Origin: Propionispora vibrioides
Lineage (GTDB): Bacteria; Bacillota; Negativicutes; Propionisporales; Propionisporaceae
Assembly: GCF_900110485.1 (NCBI RefSeq)
Contig: NZ_FODY01000002.1
Location: 124,001-188,000, forward strand
Reading direction: 5' to 3'
DNA: 64,000 nt
Position numbers and translations under genes: made by a program. The notes below the pieces were generated by a model. That model worked only from the letters and a program-made list of their open reading frames with translations. It ran no database searches and was not told where the DNA came from. The first letter of the stretch is position 1. Every line of letters begins with the position of its first letter. Below, piece after piece: positions 26,545 to 34,948 of this stretch.

Positions 26545-27219
26545 TTATTTTTTCTTAATAACATTAAATGGTATGGAAATAATTTTGGTACATTCCATCG
26601 GTCTGCCATTTTGATCCAGCGCCGCTTTGAAGGTCCAACGCCGAGCGGCCTCCATCGCCAGTTGATCTACCTCAGGTTTGCCGGAAGTAACGGCTATTTT
26701 GGTTTTAATAATTTTTCCATCTTTGCCGATGGTCGCAAAAACACTGACCCTGCCACGAAACTGGACATTGGCTGACGGCGGATAATAGTCCGTAATCAAC
26801 TTTGGCGGCTGCCCCATCTGCACAGGCACGCTGTCTGCCGGTTCCTTAACAATAACAACCTTATCCAGCTTTTCCGGCTCTTCCGCCAGCTCCTGCAGTT
26901 TCGCAATCACCGGCTCATCCTGTTCCGCCAGAATCGGTGTCGTTTCCTCCTGCTCAGCCGGTGGCTGTTCAGGCTTTACCGGTTCAGGTGGTTTTTCCTC
27001 TTTTGGTTCAGGCGGTGGCAGCGGTGCCGCCACAGGTTGCTCTATCTTTTCTTCCGTAGCAACATCAACATTCTCCCATTCTATCGCCTGTACGGAATCA
27101 GGCGCCGCGACTGACTTCGCCTGCAAATGGGGAAGAATCAGGCTTCCCATCAGCCAAGCCGTCAGATGAAAGAAAAAAGCCAAGAGAAACGCCATCCGCC
27201 AATGAGTCGGATACTGCAA
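26545..27219 (-). CDS. tonB: TonB energy-transducing protein
   Basis: 224 residues. One N-terminal anchor, a Pro/Glu/Lys-rich linker (about residues 60-110) that spans the periplasm, and a C-terminal TonB domain ending MECTKIISIPFNVI. It passes proton-motive force from ExbB/ExbD to outer-membrane receptors, so an outer membrane is implied. The start is TTG behind GGGAGG. No TonB-dependent receptor is in the window. Confidence 0.92.
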   Translation of the reverse strand: MQYPTHWRMAFLLAFFFHLTAWLMGSLILPHLQAKSVAAPDSVQAIEWENVDVATEEKIEQPVAAPLPPPEPKEEKPPEPVKPEQPPAEQEETTPILAEQDEPVIAKLQELAEEPEKLDKVVIVKEPADSVPVQMGQPPKLITDYYPPSANVQFRGRVSVFATIGKDGKIIKTKIAVTSGKPEVDQLAMEAARRWTFKAALDQNGRPMECTKIISIPFNVIKKK

Positions 27220-27224
27220 GGCAA

Positions 27225-27635
27225 TTACCTCCCTTTCAACTCAGTCGCAATCGATACATGACGCGCACCGGACTGTTTCAGCGCATCCAAAACAGTCGCC
27301 ATATCTTCATAAAAAGCTTTGCGGTCACCACGCAAAACGAATACCGTTTCCGAATCGGCCACCAAAGAGCTTCGAATTCGTTCAGCCAGATTTTCCACCG
27401 GCAGAGTATCCTTATCATAGACAATATCACCCTGCTCCGTGATGGTAATCGAAATCAAGTTCGGTTTTGTTTCTCTTTGCGCCGCCGCAGCCGCCGGCAA
27501 GTTCACCGGCAGCGTGTTAAGCTGCACCATATAAATGGTACTGACCATAAAAAAAACCAATACAAAGAGCATAATATCAATCATCGGGATAATCATGATT
27601 TTGGGCTGCTCAGCTATCCGATAATCACGCCGCAT
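27225..27635 (-). CDS. exbD: ExbD biopolymer transport protein
   Basis: 136 residues. Short cytoplasmic tail, one membrane helix beginning MIPMIDIMLFVLVFF with the proton-conducting Asp, and a periplasmic domain. Six bases before tonB and overlapping exbB by eleven bases. Confidence 0.92.
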   Translation of the reverse strand: MRRDYRIAEQPKIMIIPMIDIMLFVLVFFMVSTIYMVQLNTLPVNLPAAAAAQRETKPNLISITITEQGDIVYDKDTLPVENLAERIRSSLVADSETVFVLRGDRKAFYEDMATVLDALKQSGARHVSIATELKGR

Positions 27636-28251
27636 GGCCCTTATCTCCTTTTTTCCGCTTCAGCTCGGACAAAACAACAGCCGCTGCAAGATCCAAATCG
27701 CTGAGCAGCTTATCCAGTTGCTGGGAAAAATACGTATGTACCAACAGGGCGAAGATAGCCACACACAGACCGGTTGCCGTCGCAATCAAGGCTTCACCGA
27801 TACCTCCCGTAATGGCCAGCGGCTGGCCTGCCTGCAAATTAAAAATACTGAACGAATCAATCATCCCGAATATCGTTCCCAAAAGGCCTAATAACGGCGC
27901 CATCGTTACCACCATGGATACGTAATTAAGCTTTGAGCGCAATTGCATGGCGGCTATCGTATAGGACGTATCCAAAGCAAGCTCAGCATCCTTCCCCTCA
28001 CAAGCAGCGCTTACTCCAGCCTCGGCTAAAAAACCGGCCGCATGTCTTTCCTGTTGGAAAAGCTCCCGCAGTTTTTCTAACGAATGTTCCCGCAAAATAC
28101 CGGGCAGCAATGTCAAAAAAGGCTGCAGCCCCGCCCGCGCCCGCCGGTAAAACAGAAACCGGTCAATGGCAATCGCCGCAACGCTCAATGAGCAGAGCAG
28201 CAGCAGATACATAACGGGACCGCCCTTTTGGAAAAGTTCTATACTGTTCAA
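27625..28251 (-). CDS. exbB: ExbB/MotA/TolQ proton channel
   Basis: 208 residues. Three membrane helices; the MAPLLGLLGTIFGMI segment and GGIGEALIATATGL are the conserved ExbB pore helices. The TTG start at 28249-28251 overlaps the apbE stop, implying translational coupling. It forms the TonB motor with ExbD. Confidence 0.93.
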   Translation of the reverse strand: MNSIELFQKGGPVMYLLLLCSLSVAAIAIDRFLFYRRARAGLQPFLTLLPGILREHSLEKLRELFQQERHAAGFLAEAGVSAACEGKDAELALDTSYTIAAMQLRSKLNYVSMVVTMAPLLGLLGTIFGMIDSFSIFNLQAGQPLAITGGIGEALIATATGLCVAIFALLVHTYFSQQLDKLLSDLDLAAAVVLSELKRKKGDKGHAA

Positions 28252-29240
28252 CCCTGAAACACCTTCCTTTTTAGTACAACTGTTTGCTGTTTCATGTCCT
28301 GCGGCAGCACATGAATGTAATCTTCCAGCCCCTCCGTAACAAAGACCTGCAAGGTATTTGTCACCAAAATAGCTTCGACTTCCGGGAGCTGCCCCAGAAA
28401 CCGTCTGCTTGCCGCTAAGCCGCCGGCCATGCAGGCCGTTCCGTTAATCGGAAGCAACTGTTCCTTCCTCTTGTAAATCAGCGTGACGCTGATCAATTCA
28501 CCGGTTCCGACATCAGCACGGGGATCAAAAATATGGGAATGGAAAAAGTCCTGGTTTTGGAGATAGCGACGATAATCCCCGGATGTTTCCACCGTATCCC
28601 AATTCTGCAATGAGACGCTGGCCAGCAGTGCATTCTGCTGCCGGGGATGCTGGATGCCAATCCGCCAGGCTTCCTGGTCAGACTTTGCGCCAATGGTGCA
28701 AATGTCGCCGCCGGCATCAATAATACCGGCCAAGAATCCCTGGGCCGATGCCGCTTTGGCGGCCTCATGCACGGCAAATTCCTTGGCAATCCCGCCCAGA
28801 TCAAGCTTCATGCCCGACTGCGGCAAAAAAACACCTTCCCCGTTGATATCCAGCAACCGGTAATCAACAAGCGCCGCCACCTTTTTACGTTCGCTTACCG
28901 CCGGAAGCTTACTTTCCGGTCCGCCAATCGCCCAAAGCTCGGTTACGGCTCCGATCGTCGCATCAAAGGCACCGTCGGTAAAATTCGCAACATTCTGGGC
29001 CGCCAGTAAAATTTCCAAAACTTCTGCGGCTACAGGGACCCGTGCCTTGCCGGCCATTTGATTGATTTGCGAAAGCTGGCTCGTTTGTTCAAAACGGCTG
29101 CATAATCGCTCTATCCTTTGAAACGTATTCCACGCCGCCGCGAAAGCCTCCGGGCAGTTTCCGGCATAACTGGTCATGCGGAGAAACGTATTCATGCCTA
29201 CTTTTGACTCCGTATAGCAGTTCCCTGATTCAGCCTTCAT
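28248..29240 (-). CDS. apbE: FAD:protein FMN transferase ApbE
   Basis: 330 residues. Transfers FMN from FAD to a Thr/Ser of exported flavoproteins. Diagnostic blocks: GAFDATIGAVTELW, LDLGGIAKEFAV, IDAGGDI, ETSGDYRRY and HIFDPRAD. I see no lipobox or convincing signal peptide, so cytoplasmic action before export, or an unrecognised export route, is possible. The ATG at 29238-29240 has GAGG six bases away. It is the first gene of the Fur-controlled apbE-exbB-exbD-tonB operon; the only FMN_bind target in the window is the lipoprotein at 19725-20219. Confidence 0.9.
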   Translation of the reverse strand: MKAESGNCYTESKVGMNTFLRMTSYAGNCPEAFAAAWNTFQRIERLCSRFEQTSQLSQINQMAGKARVPVAAEVLEILLAAQNVANFTDGAFDATIGAVTELWAIGGPESKLPAVSERKKVAALVDYRLLDINGEGVFLPQSGMKLDLGGIAKEFAVHEAAKAASAQGFLAGIIDAGGDICTIGAKSDQEAWRIGIQHPRQQNALLASVSLQNWDTVETSGDYRRYLQNQDFFHSHIFDPRADVGTGELISVTLIYKRKEQLLPINGTACMAGGLAASRRFLGQLPEVEAILVTNTLQVFVTEGLEDYIHVLPQDMKQQTVVLKRKVFQG

Positions 29241-29263
29241 TTGTAACCTCATTTACACATTTC

Positions 29264-29278
29264 TGATAATGAATATCA
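29264..29278 (-). promoter_or_regulatory. Fur-type box upstream of apbE-exbBD-tonB
   Basis: The plus strand reads TGATAATGAATATCA, the same fifteen bases as the box before feoA (which is inverted relative to its gene). It lies just downstream of the -10 element, where repressor binding blocks transcription. Confidence 0.78.
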
Positions 29279-29297
29279 GTTTCAAAAGCACAAGTAT

Positions 29298-29325
29298 AAT
29301 ATAGCACTTATTTTTACTTTGTCAA
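29298..29325 (-). promoter_or_regulatory. Promoter of the apbE operon
   Basis: Minus strand TTGACA at 29320-29325 and TATATT at 29298-29303 (16-base spacer; a TATTAT two bases further gives 18). Confidence 0.65.
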
Positions 29326-29404
29326 GAAAAAGATGGAATTTCTCCTGCTGCGTAATTGCTCCTAAAATAGCCTTTTCTCCCTATTTTCTGCGGTCCCGGA
29401 CAGG

Positions 29405-29445
29405 CAAAAAAATATAGACAAAAAAATATAGACAAAAAAATATTT
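29405..29445. repeat. Short tandem repeat, 14-base unit
   Basis: The unit AAAAAAATATAGAC occurs twice, followed by a partial third copy AAAAAAATAT that merges into the terminator stem next to it. It may be replication slippage at the terminator's U-tract. Confidence 0.65.
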
Positions 29446-29484
29446 GGAGTTCTCCGTCAGTCAAACAGAGAACCCCAAATATCT
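29434..29484 (-). terminator. Intrinsic terminator after serA-DUF1015
   Basis: Minus strand: ATATTTGGGGTTCTCTGT ... ACGGAGAACTCCAAATAT, then TTTTTTG. It ends the serA-DUF1015 transcript, although element F lies between it and the stop codon. Confidence 0.8.
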
Positions 29485-29502
29485 CAAAATACGCTATGAT
29501 TA

Positions 29503-29688
29503 TTAGGACGTGTCTTCAAATTATCCGAAACGATTCCTAGCGGTGCTTTTTGTGTCATACTTCTTTAAATTTTTTTGAAATAGGGGCCGCTATTCCTGAA
29601 AAATTTCGCGTGCCCTTTAGGGTATAACTCGTCTGACGCAAAAATCCCTCGCCATGAATCATTCCGTTATTTTGAAGGCACACCCTAG
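29503..29688. repeat. Dispersed inverted-repeat element, copy F (186 bp)
   Basis: Ends TTAGGACGTGTCTTCAAA (from 29503) and TTTTGAAGGCACACCCTAG (to 29688) are imperfect complements. The core GCAAAAATCCCTCGCCA at 29639-29655 matches the family box, and GAATCATTCCGTTA links it to elements E and H. With the terminator, tandem repeat, Fur box and promoter it accounts for most of 29241-29749. Confidence 0.75.
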
Positions 29689-29749
29689 TGCGGCGAATTT
29701 TTCATCACCGGCAAAGCAAACCGGAAGCTATGGCTTTAGCCAGCAAAAT

Positions 29750-30994
29750 TCACCTGGCAATAGTGTGAATGACCATGGCATCACGTAGTTTCGGTTCAAA
29801 CCAGGTGGACTTAGGCGGCATAATCTGACCGGCATCGGCGATTGCCATCAGTTCAGTAATGGAAGTAGGGAACATGGAAAATGCTACGGCAAATTTTCCG
29901 CTGTCCACCAGCCTTTCCAATTCGGCCATCCCCCGTATGCCACCGACAAAATGAATCCGTTTATCGGTACGGGGATCTTCAATACCCAGCAGCGGCTGCA
30001 ATACCCGGGCTTGCAAAATACTGACATCCAGACTCTCCACCGGATTATCGACCGGAATAATCGCCGCTTTGGCCGTAAGAGCGTACCACTTCCCGGTGTT
30101 GAGATACATGCCAAAGGTATGGGCAGCCTGCGGCTTGCAGGCACCATCTGCATATTCGGCAACATCAAATTTTTCCTTAATCGCCTGCAAAAAAGCCTCC
30201 GGTGTGAAACCGTTCAAATCGGCGACCACCCGGTTATAATCCATAATATACATCATATCATGGGGAAAAATCACGGCTAGAAAGCGCTCCGCTTCCGTTC
30301 CGTCCGCTGCCCCGTTTCTCTCACGCCAGGTCTTAGCGACTCTGGCGGCGGCAGCCGAACGATGATGTCCGTCAGCAATATACATGACCGGAACCTTTTG
30401 AAAAGCCGCCTCCAGATCGGCAATGGCTTTTTCGTCAGAAACAACATACAAGGTATGTCCAATGCCGTCTTCCGTAATAAAATCATATACCGGTGTACGC
30501 ATGTGCGACGCGATCAAAGTGTTGATTGCCGGATCAGCCTGATAGGTAAGAAAAACGGCGCCGGTTTGGGCTTCGGTGACCGTAATATGATTTACACGGT
30601 CCAGTTCTTTGTCATGTCTGGTCAGTTCATGTTTCTTGATTATATTTTGCTGATACTCGGCCACCGATGCCCCGGCCACCAGACCAATCTGCACATGATC
30701 GCCCATTTTTTGCTTATATATATAGAAGCAAGGTGTAGCATCCTGCCGCAAAATTCCCTCGGCAATGAAGCGCCGCAAATTCTCGGCAGCCTTTTCATAT
30801 ACCTGCGGCCCATGAATATCAACAGTGCGGTCCAAATCCACCTCGGATTTGGTAACCCGAAGAAAACTGTATGGATTTTGTTCGGTTATTTTTCTGGCTT
30901 CCTCCGAGTCCATAACATCATAAGGCAGGGATACCACTTTCTCCGCCAATTCCGGCGCAGGTCTTACTCCGCAAAACGGTTTGATTACAGCCAT
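29750..30994 (-). CDS. DUF1015 family protein
   Basis: 414 residues, cytoplasmic. Recognised by the family motif IADGHHRSAAA and the N-terminal KPFCGVRPAPELAEKVVSLP block. Function is not established for the family; the conserved HKHDKE-like and DGHHR histidines suggest a nucleotidyl or phosphoryl chemistry, which is only a guess. It starts 19 bases after serA behind GTAGGAGG, a pairing seen in many clostridia, so a link to serine metabolism is plausible. Confidence 0.85.
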   Translation of the reverse strand: MAVIKPFCGVRPAPELAEKVVSLPYDVMDSEEARKITEQNPYSFLRVTKSEVDLDRTVDIHGPQVYEKAAENLRRFIAEGILRQDATPCFYIYKQKMGDHVQIGLVAGASVAEYQQNIIKKHELTRHDKELDRVNHITVTEAQTGAVFLTYQADPAINTLIASHMRTPVYDFITEDGIGHTLYVVSDEKAIADLEAAFQKVPVMYIADGHHRSAAAARVAKTWRERNGAADGTEAERFLAVIFPHDMMYIMDYNRVVADLNGFTPEAFLQAIKEKFDVAEYADGACKPQAAHTFGMYLNTGKWYALTAKAAIIPVDNPVESLDVSILQARVLQPLLGIEDPRTDKRIHFVGGIRGMAELERLVDSGKFAVAFSMFPTSITELMAIADAGQIMPPKSTWFEPKLRDAMVIHTIAR

Positions 30995-31013
30995 CTTTTT
31001 TCCTCCTACTAAA

Positions 31014-32597
31014 TTAACCGGCGTTGAAATTAACTAATTTCGCCCCGAATATTCCGTCCACTGCCTTGATCTTGGCCAATACATCGACGGGGATATCGGA
31101 ATCGACCCCTAAGGCCATAATATTGGTCCCTTCCGTCGTCGTCTTCCCTACCTGCATGCTGGCAATATTAATGCCCTCCTGACCTAAGAGGGTGCCCACC
31201 TTACCGATAATGCCCGGCCGGTTAATATGAGGACTCAGCATGAGCCAGCCGTTGGGATCGACATCCACGCGATGGCCGTCGATGGAAACAATCCGGCCCT
31301 CCTGGCCAAACAGCGTGCCGCCAACCGTATGATAGCCCTTGTCACTGTTAATTCTTACCGTAATTAAATCGGCAAAATCAGCCGTCTGTTTTATTTTCAC
31401 TTCCCTGACGGCAATGCCCCGGGTTTTGGCGATACCGGGTGTATTGACATAGTTCACCGTTTCCTGCAGGATGGGATTGAGCACGCCTTTGACTACTGCC
31501 GTGGTCAGCATTTTCGTGTCCACTTCGGTAATTTCACCATTGTATTCCACCTGGATGGAGTTGATACGGCCATCGGCGATAGCCACTGCCAGGCAGCCCA
31601 TTTTTTCCCCTAAAGTAAAGAATGGCTTAATCCGTTCCAGCACATCGGCAGGAATGGGTGCCATGTTGACGGCGGTGGCCACCGGCTCGCCCTTTAAGGC
31701 GGCGATAATACCATGAGCCACATCGACAGCCACGCCTACCTGCGCTTCCGCCGTGGATGCTCCCAGATGCGGCGTAACGACCACTTTATCCAGTTTTAAC
31801 AGTGGATTCTCCGGATCAACCGGTTCTTTTTCAAACACGTCAATGGCAGCGCCGGCCACCTTGCCCGCTTCAATAGCCGCAGCCAAATCAGCTTCGTTAA
31901 TCACGCCGCCGCGGGCACAGTTGACCAGACGAACGCCGTTTTTCATTTTGTCAAACGCCGTTTTATTAATCAGATTTTTCGTCTCCGAGGTAAGCGGTAA
32001 ATGCAGGGTAATAAAGTCAGCATTGGCAAATACCTCATCAAGCTCGCCCAGCTCAATGCCCAGCGCTTTGGCCCGTTCCGCACTGATAAACGGATCATAA
32101 GCCAAAATTTTCATTTCCATGGCAATCGCCCGTTTGGCAACACCTGTACCGATACGGCCAAGACCAATAACCCCCAGCGTTTTACCGCGTACTTCCACAC
32201 CGGTAAACTTGCCACGCTGCCACTCGCCCCGTTTCATCGAAGCATAGGCTTGCGGGATATTTCTCGTCAGCGCCATCATCATAGCAATGGTATGCTCCGT
32301 AGCGGCAATGGTATTACCCTCCGGAGCATTCATAACAATAATACCCTTTTTAGTGGCTGCCTCTACGTCGATATTGTCTACCCCGACACCGGCCCGGCCG
32401 ATGGCTTTCAGTTTAACAGCCGCTTCGATGACCGCCTTGGTCACCTTGGTTTCGCTTCTTACCACCAGAGCGTCGTATTCGGGAATGATCGCAATCAGTT
32501 CCTCCGGCGAAAGTTTGGTCTTTACATCAACTTGAAATTCCTTTTGCAAAATTTCAATGCCTTGTGCGGAAACAGGATCACTTACTAAAATCTTCAT
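31014..32597 (-). CDS. serA: D-3-phosphoglycerate dehydrogenase
   Basis: 527 residues, the long form. First committed step of serine synthesis. NAD site [16 protein letters not shown] (about residues 143-158), catalytic Arg in [12 protein letters not shown], Glu in DVFEKEP and His in VTPHLGAST. An intervening allosteric-substrate-binding domain and a C-terminal ACT domain ([20 protein letters not shown]) allow serine feedback. Transcription is controlled by an upstream T-box. Confidence 0.96.
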   Translation of the reverse strand: MKILVSDPVSAQGIEILQKEFQVDVKTKLSPEELIAIIPEYDALVVRSETKVTKAVIEAAVKLKAIGRAGVGVDNIDVEAATKKGIIVMNAPEGNTIAATEHTIAMMMALTRNIPQAYASMKRGEWQRGKFTGVEVRGKTLGVIGLGRIGTGVAKRAIAMEMKILAYDPFISAERAKALGIELGELDEVFANADFITLHLPLTSETKNLINKTAFDKMKNGVRLVNCARGGVINEADLAAAIEAGKVAGAAIDVFEKEPVDPENPLLKLDKVVVTPHLGASTAEAQVGVAVDVAHGIIAALKGEPVATAVNMAPIPADVLERIKPFFTLGEKMGCLAVAIADGRINSIQVEYNGEITEVDTKMLTTAVVKGVLNPILQETVNYVNTPGIAKTRGIAVREVKIKQTADFADLITVRINSDKGYHTVGGTLFGQEGRIVSIDGHRVDVDPNGWLMLSPHINRPGIIGKVGTLLGQEGINIASMQVGKTTTEGTNIMALGVDSDIPVDVLAKIKAVDGIFGAKLVNFNAG

Positions 32598-32716
32598 TGT
32601 CTACCTCCAAATTTAAAATTAGACCAAAGGGACATACTGTAACTAAGTATCAGCGAACAACTTGCTTAATGCCCCTTTTCGCAAGGACAGAACAGAAGCT
32701 CCGTCCCTGGGTTTAT

Positions 32717-32962
32717 GACCGGATTTCAAACCTTCCGGTCACGCAAAAAAGTCCCGCCCCAAAAAATTTGGGGCGAGACTGAAATCCCGCGGTACCACCC
32801 AGCTTGCCGCATACGCAGCCTACTTTGACCGCTGTATCGGGCGGACCCGTCATAATTCATCACCAGCCACTCCGGAGCGGAATCATCTGCCCAGTACACC
32901 GGTTTGCACCCTCCACCGGCTCTCTGCCGTACTGCGGCTTATGACTTCTCTTTCATTGTGTT
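32717..32962 (-). promoter_or_regulatory. T-box riboswitch, probable serine specifier, controlling serA
   Basis: Minus strand: stem I is closed by GTCATAA/TTATGAC, its apical part has the AGAGAG motif, and the specifier bulge reads CTCCGGAGT with UCC (Ser) at 32876-32874. The T-box GGGTGGTACCGCG is at 32788-32800, followed by the terminator GTCTCGCCCC ... GGGGCGGGACTTTTTT at 32744-32781. Uncharged tRNA-Ser should stabilise the antiterminator and switch serA on. A second small hairpin GACCGGA/TCCGGTC (32717-32740) follows. Confidence 0.88.
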
Positions 32963-33016
32963 CAACAGGCAAAGCAGCAATAAAACCGCTAGCCCTGCAT
33001 TTCAGTTGTTAGACTG

Positions 33017-33045
33017 ATTATATTTTATCCACTTCGTAAAGTCAA
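33017..33045 (-). promoter_or_regulatory. Promoter of serA
   Basis: Minus strand TTGACT at 33040-33045, a 17-base spacer and TATAAT at 33017-33022, placed just before the T-box leader. Confidence 0.8.
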
Positions 33046-33103
33046 GTGTGTTTTCAAAAAAAACATTTATCTACATATTTTTGCTGAAATCTCATATTTA
33101 CTC

Positions 33104-33133
33104 TTGGCAAATTACTGTAAATAGTGATATGAT
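33104..33133 (+). promoter_or_regulatory. Promoter of serC
   Basis: TTGGCA at 33104-33109, an 18-base spacer and TATGAT at 33128-33133. The roughly 90-base leader has no T-box. Confidence 0.6.
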
Positions 33134-33227
33134 TTATTATCATAATTCACACTGGCGAAAAATCACATATTTTTCTTGAGAATAACATAAATCATGTCGC
33201 ACTTTGCGAAATCTGGGAGGTATTCTT

Positions 33228-34316
33228 TTGTCTAACCGAATCATCAATTTTAATGCCGGCCCTGCTGTACTGCCGCTCGACGTATTACAGGCAGCCCAAG
33301 AGGAGCTCTTAAATTTTAACAATACCGGAATGTCCATCTTGGAAATCAGCCATCGTTCCAAACCGTATGAAGAAGTAAATCATGAAGCAGAAGCTAACAT
33401 GAAAGAATTGCTGGGGTTGGGCGACGAATATCGTGTACTCTTTCTGCAAGGCGGCGCCAGCACACAGTTTGCCATGATTCCGCTTAATTTTCTGACGCCC
33501 GGCCAGACCGCCGACTATATCCTGACCGGTGTCTGGTCGGAGAAAGCACTCAAAGAAGCCAAGCTGATTGGGCAGACCCATATCGCCGGCTCCACAGCGG
33601 AAGGTAAATACCGCCGCACTCCACAACAGGAAGAAATTCAGCTTAGCGACAAGCCGGCCTATGTCCACATTACCTCAAATAACACAATTTACGGTACGCA
33701 ATGGAAAGAGCTTCCTTCCTTTGGTCCGGTGCCGCTCTTTGCCGATATGTCCTCTGATATCTTATGCCGCCCGTTCGATGCGTCCAAGTTCTCACTGATC
33801 TACGCCGGAGCGCAAAAAAACCTGGGTCCGTCCGGAGTGACCGCCGTCATTATCCGCAAAGAACTGACGGAAAACAGTCCCAAGACCATTCCCACCATGC
33901 TGCGCTACGACACACATGCCTCAACCGATTCGCTCTACAATACACCGCCGACCTTTGCGGTCTATCTGCTTAATTTGGTGCTGCGCTGGATAAAAGCGCA
34001 AGGTGGGCTTACCGCTATGGAAGCACGCAACGTAACCAAGGCCAAGTTGATTTATGACGCAATAGATAGCAGCAACGGCTTCTATCGCGGCCATGCCGAC
34101 AAAGACAGCCGTTCACTGATGAACGTCACCTTCCGGTTGCCCAATGAAGAACTGGAAAAAATATTTGCTGCCGAATCGGTTGCTGCCGGCATGTCCGGTT
34201 TGAAGGGACACCGTTCGGTAGGCGGACTAAGAGCTTCGATTTACAATGCTATGCCGGTAGCCGGCTGTCAAACGCTTAGCGAATTCATGAAAGAATTCTG
34301 CCGCAAGCACGGTTAA
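33228..34316 (+). CDS. serC: Phosphoserine aminotransferase
   Basis: 362 residues. Class V aminotransferase converting 3-phosphohydroxypyruvate to phosphoserine. IINFNAGPAVLP at the N-terminus, the PLP lysine in YAGAQKNLGPSG (about residue 194) and GLKGHRSVGGLRASIYNA near the end are family hallmarks. A TTG start at 33228 is chosen because GGGAGG precedes it; an upstream in-frame start would add eight unconserved residues. It is divergent from serA, giving a two-gene serine locus (serB not seen). Confidence 0.95.
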   Translation: MSNRIINFNAGPAVLPLDVLQAAQEELLNFNNTGMSILEISHRSKPYEEVNHEAEANMKELLGLGDEYRVLFLQGGASTQFAMIPLNFLTPGQTADYILTGVWSEKALKEAKLIGQTHIAGSTAEGKYRRTPQQEEIQLSDKPAYVHITSNNTIYGTQWKELPSFGPVPLFADMSSDILCRPFDASKFSLIYAGAQKNLGPSGVTAVIIRKELTENSPKTIPTMLRYDTHASTDSLYNTPPTFAVYLLNLVLRWIKAQGGLTAMEARNVTKAKLIYDAIDSSNGFYRGHADKDSRSLMNVTFRLPNEELEKIFAAESVAAGMSGLKGHRSVGGLRASIYNAMPVAGCQTLSEFMKEFCRKHG

Positions 34317-34397
34317 CACCCTTTGTCTGCCGTCCCGTCTGCTATCGTGAAGTCAAATGCCAAGCAGACTTTTACATTACTTACAAGGAGGCCGCCC

Positions 34398-34916
34398 ATG
34401 ACGAAAGATGTTGCCTATAATGAATTGAGTGCCAAGGCAGTGGAAATTCTCAGCAAAGGTGCCTTTTTAACCACTGCTTTCGATGGCAAGGTAAATACCA
34501 TGACCATTGCCTGGGGTTCCATCGGCTTTGCCTGGCAAAAGCCCATTTTTATGGCGATGGTGCGCCCATCCCGCTACACCTTTGATTTAATTGAGAAAAG
34601 CAATGAATTCACCGTAAGCATCCCCTTTAAGGATATGCGCCAGGCCCTGGCCCTTTGCGGCTCCAGGTCGGGACGGGATATCGATAAATTCACCGCCGCC
34701 GGCCTGCAGGCCGTGCCGGCCCAAAAACTGACTACACCCCGCATCGCCAACTGCGGCTTGCATTATGAATGCAAGGTCGTTTTCAAACAACCGATGCAGC
34801 CTGAACAGGTTACGGCGGCCATTGCCAATACCTGTTATCCCAGCGGCGATTATCACACGCTCTATTTTGGTGAAATCGTTGCCAGTTATGTGGATGAAAC
34901 GGAAACCGCTGAATAA
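34398..34916 (+). CDS. Flavin reductase-like FMN-binding protein
   Basis: 172 residues. NTMTIAWGSIGFAWQKPIF and VRPSRYTFDLIEKSNEFTV are the FMN-binding split-barrel blocks of the flavin reductase-like family. Members reduce free flavins or act in unassigned redox steps. The ATG at 34398 follows ACAAGGAGG. It is downstream of serC by 81 bases and may be co-transcribed. Confidence 0.82.
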   Translation: MTKDVAYNELSAKAVEILSKGAFLTTAFDGKVNTMTIAWGSIGFAWQKPIFMAMVRPSRYTFDLIEKSNEFTVSIPFKDMRQALALCGSRSGRDIDKFTAAGLQAVPAQKLTTPRIANCGLHYECKVVFKQPMQPEQVTAAIANTCYPSGDYHTLYFGEIVASYVDETETAE

Positions 34917-34948
34917 AAAATCCGGTGCTAATGCACCGGATTTTTTAT
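34915..34948. terminator. Bidirectional terminator
   Basis: AAAAAATCCGGTGC/GCACCGGATTTTTT between the converging flavin-reductase-like and DUF2225 genes. Confidence 0.9.

Noticed and set aside
19725..29240. Iron island as a recently transferred cassette
   Set aside because: Codon use and base composition look like the flanks, and there is no integrase, tRNA junction or direct repeat at its borders.
29405..29445. Tandem repeat as a CRISPR array
   Set aside because: Units are contiguous 14-mers with no spacers and no cas genes nearby.
30362..31012. Plus-strand open frame of 216 codons
   Set aside because: Antisense to the DUF1015 gene, with no start signal.
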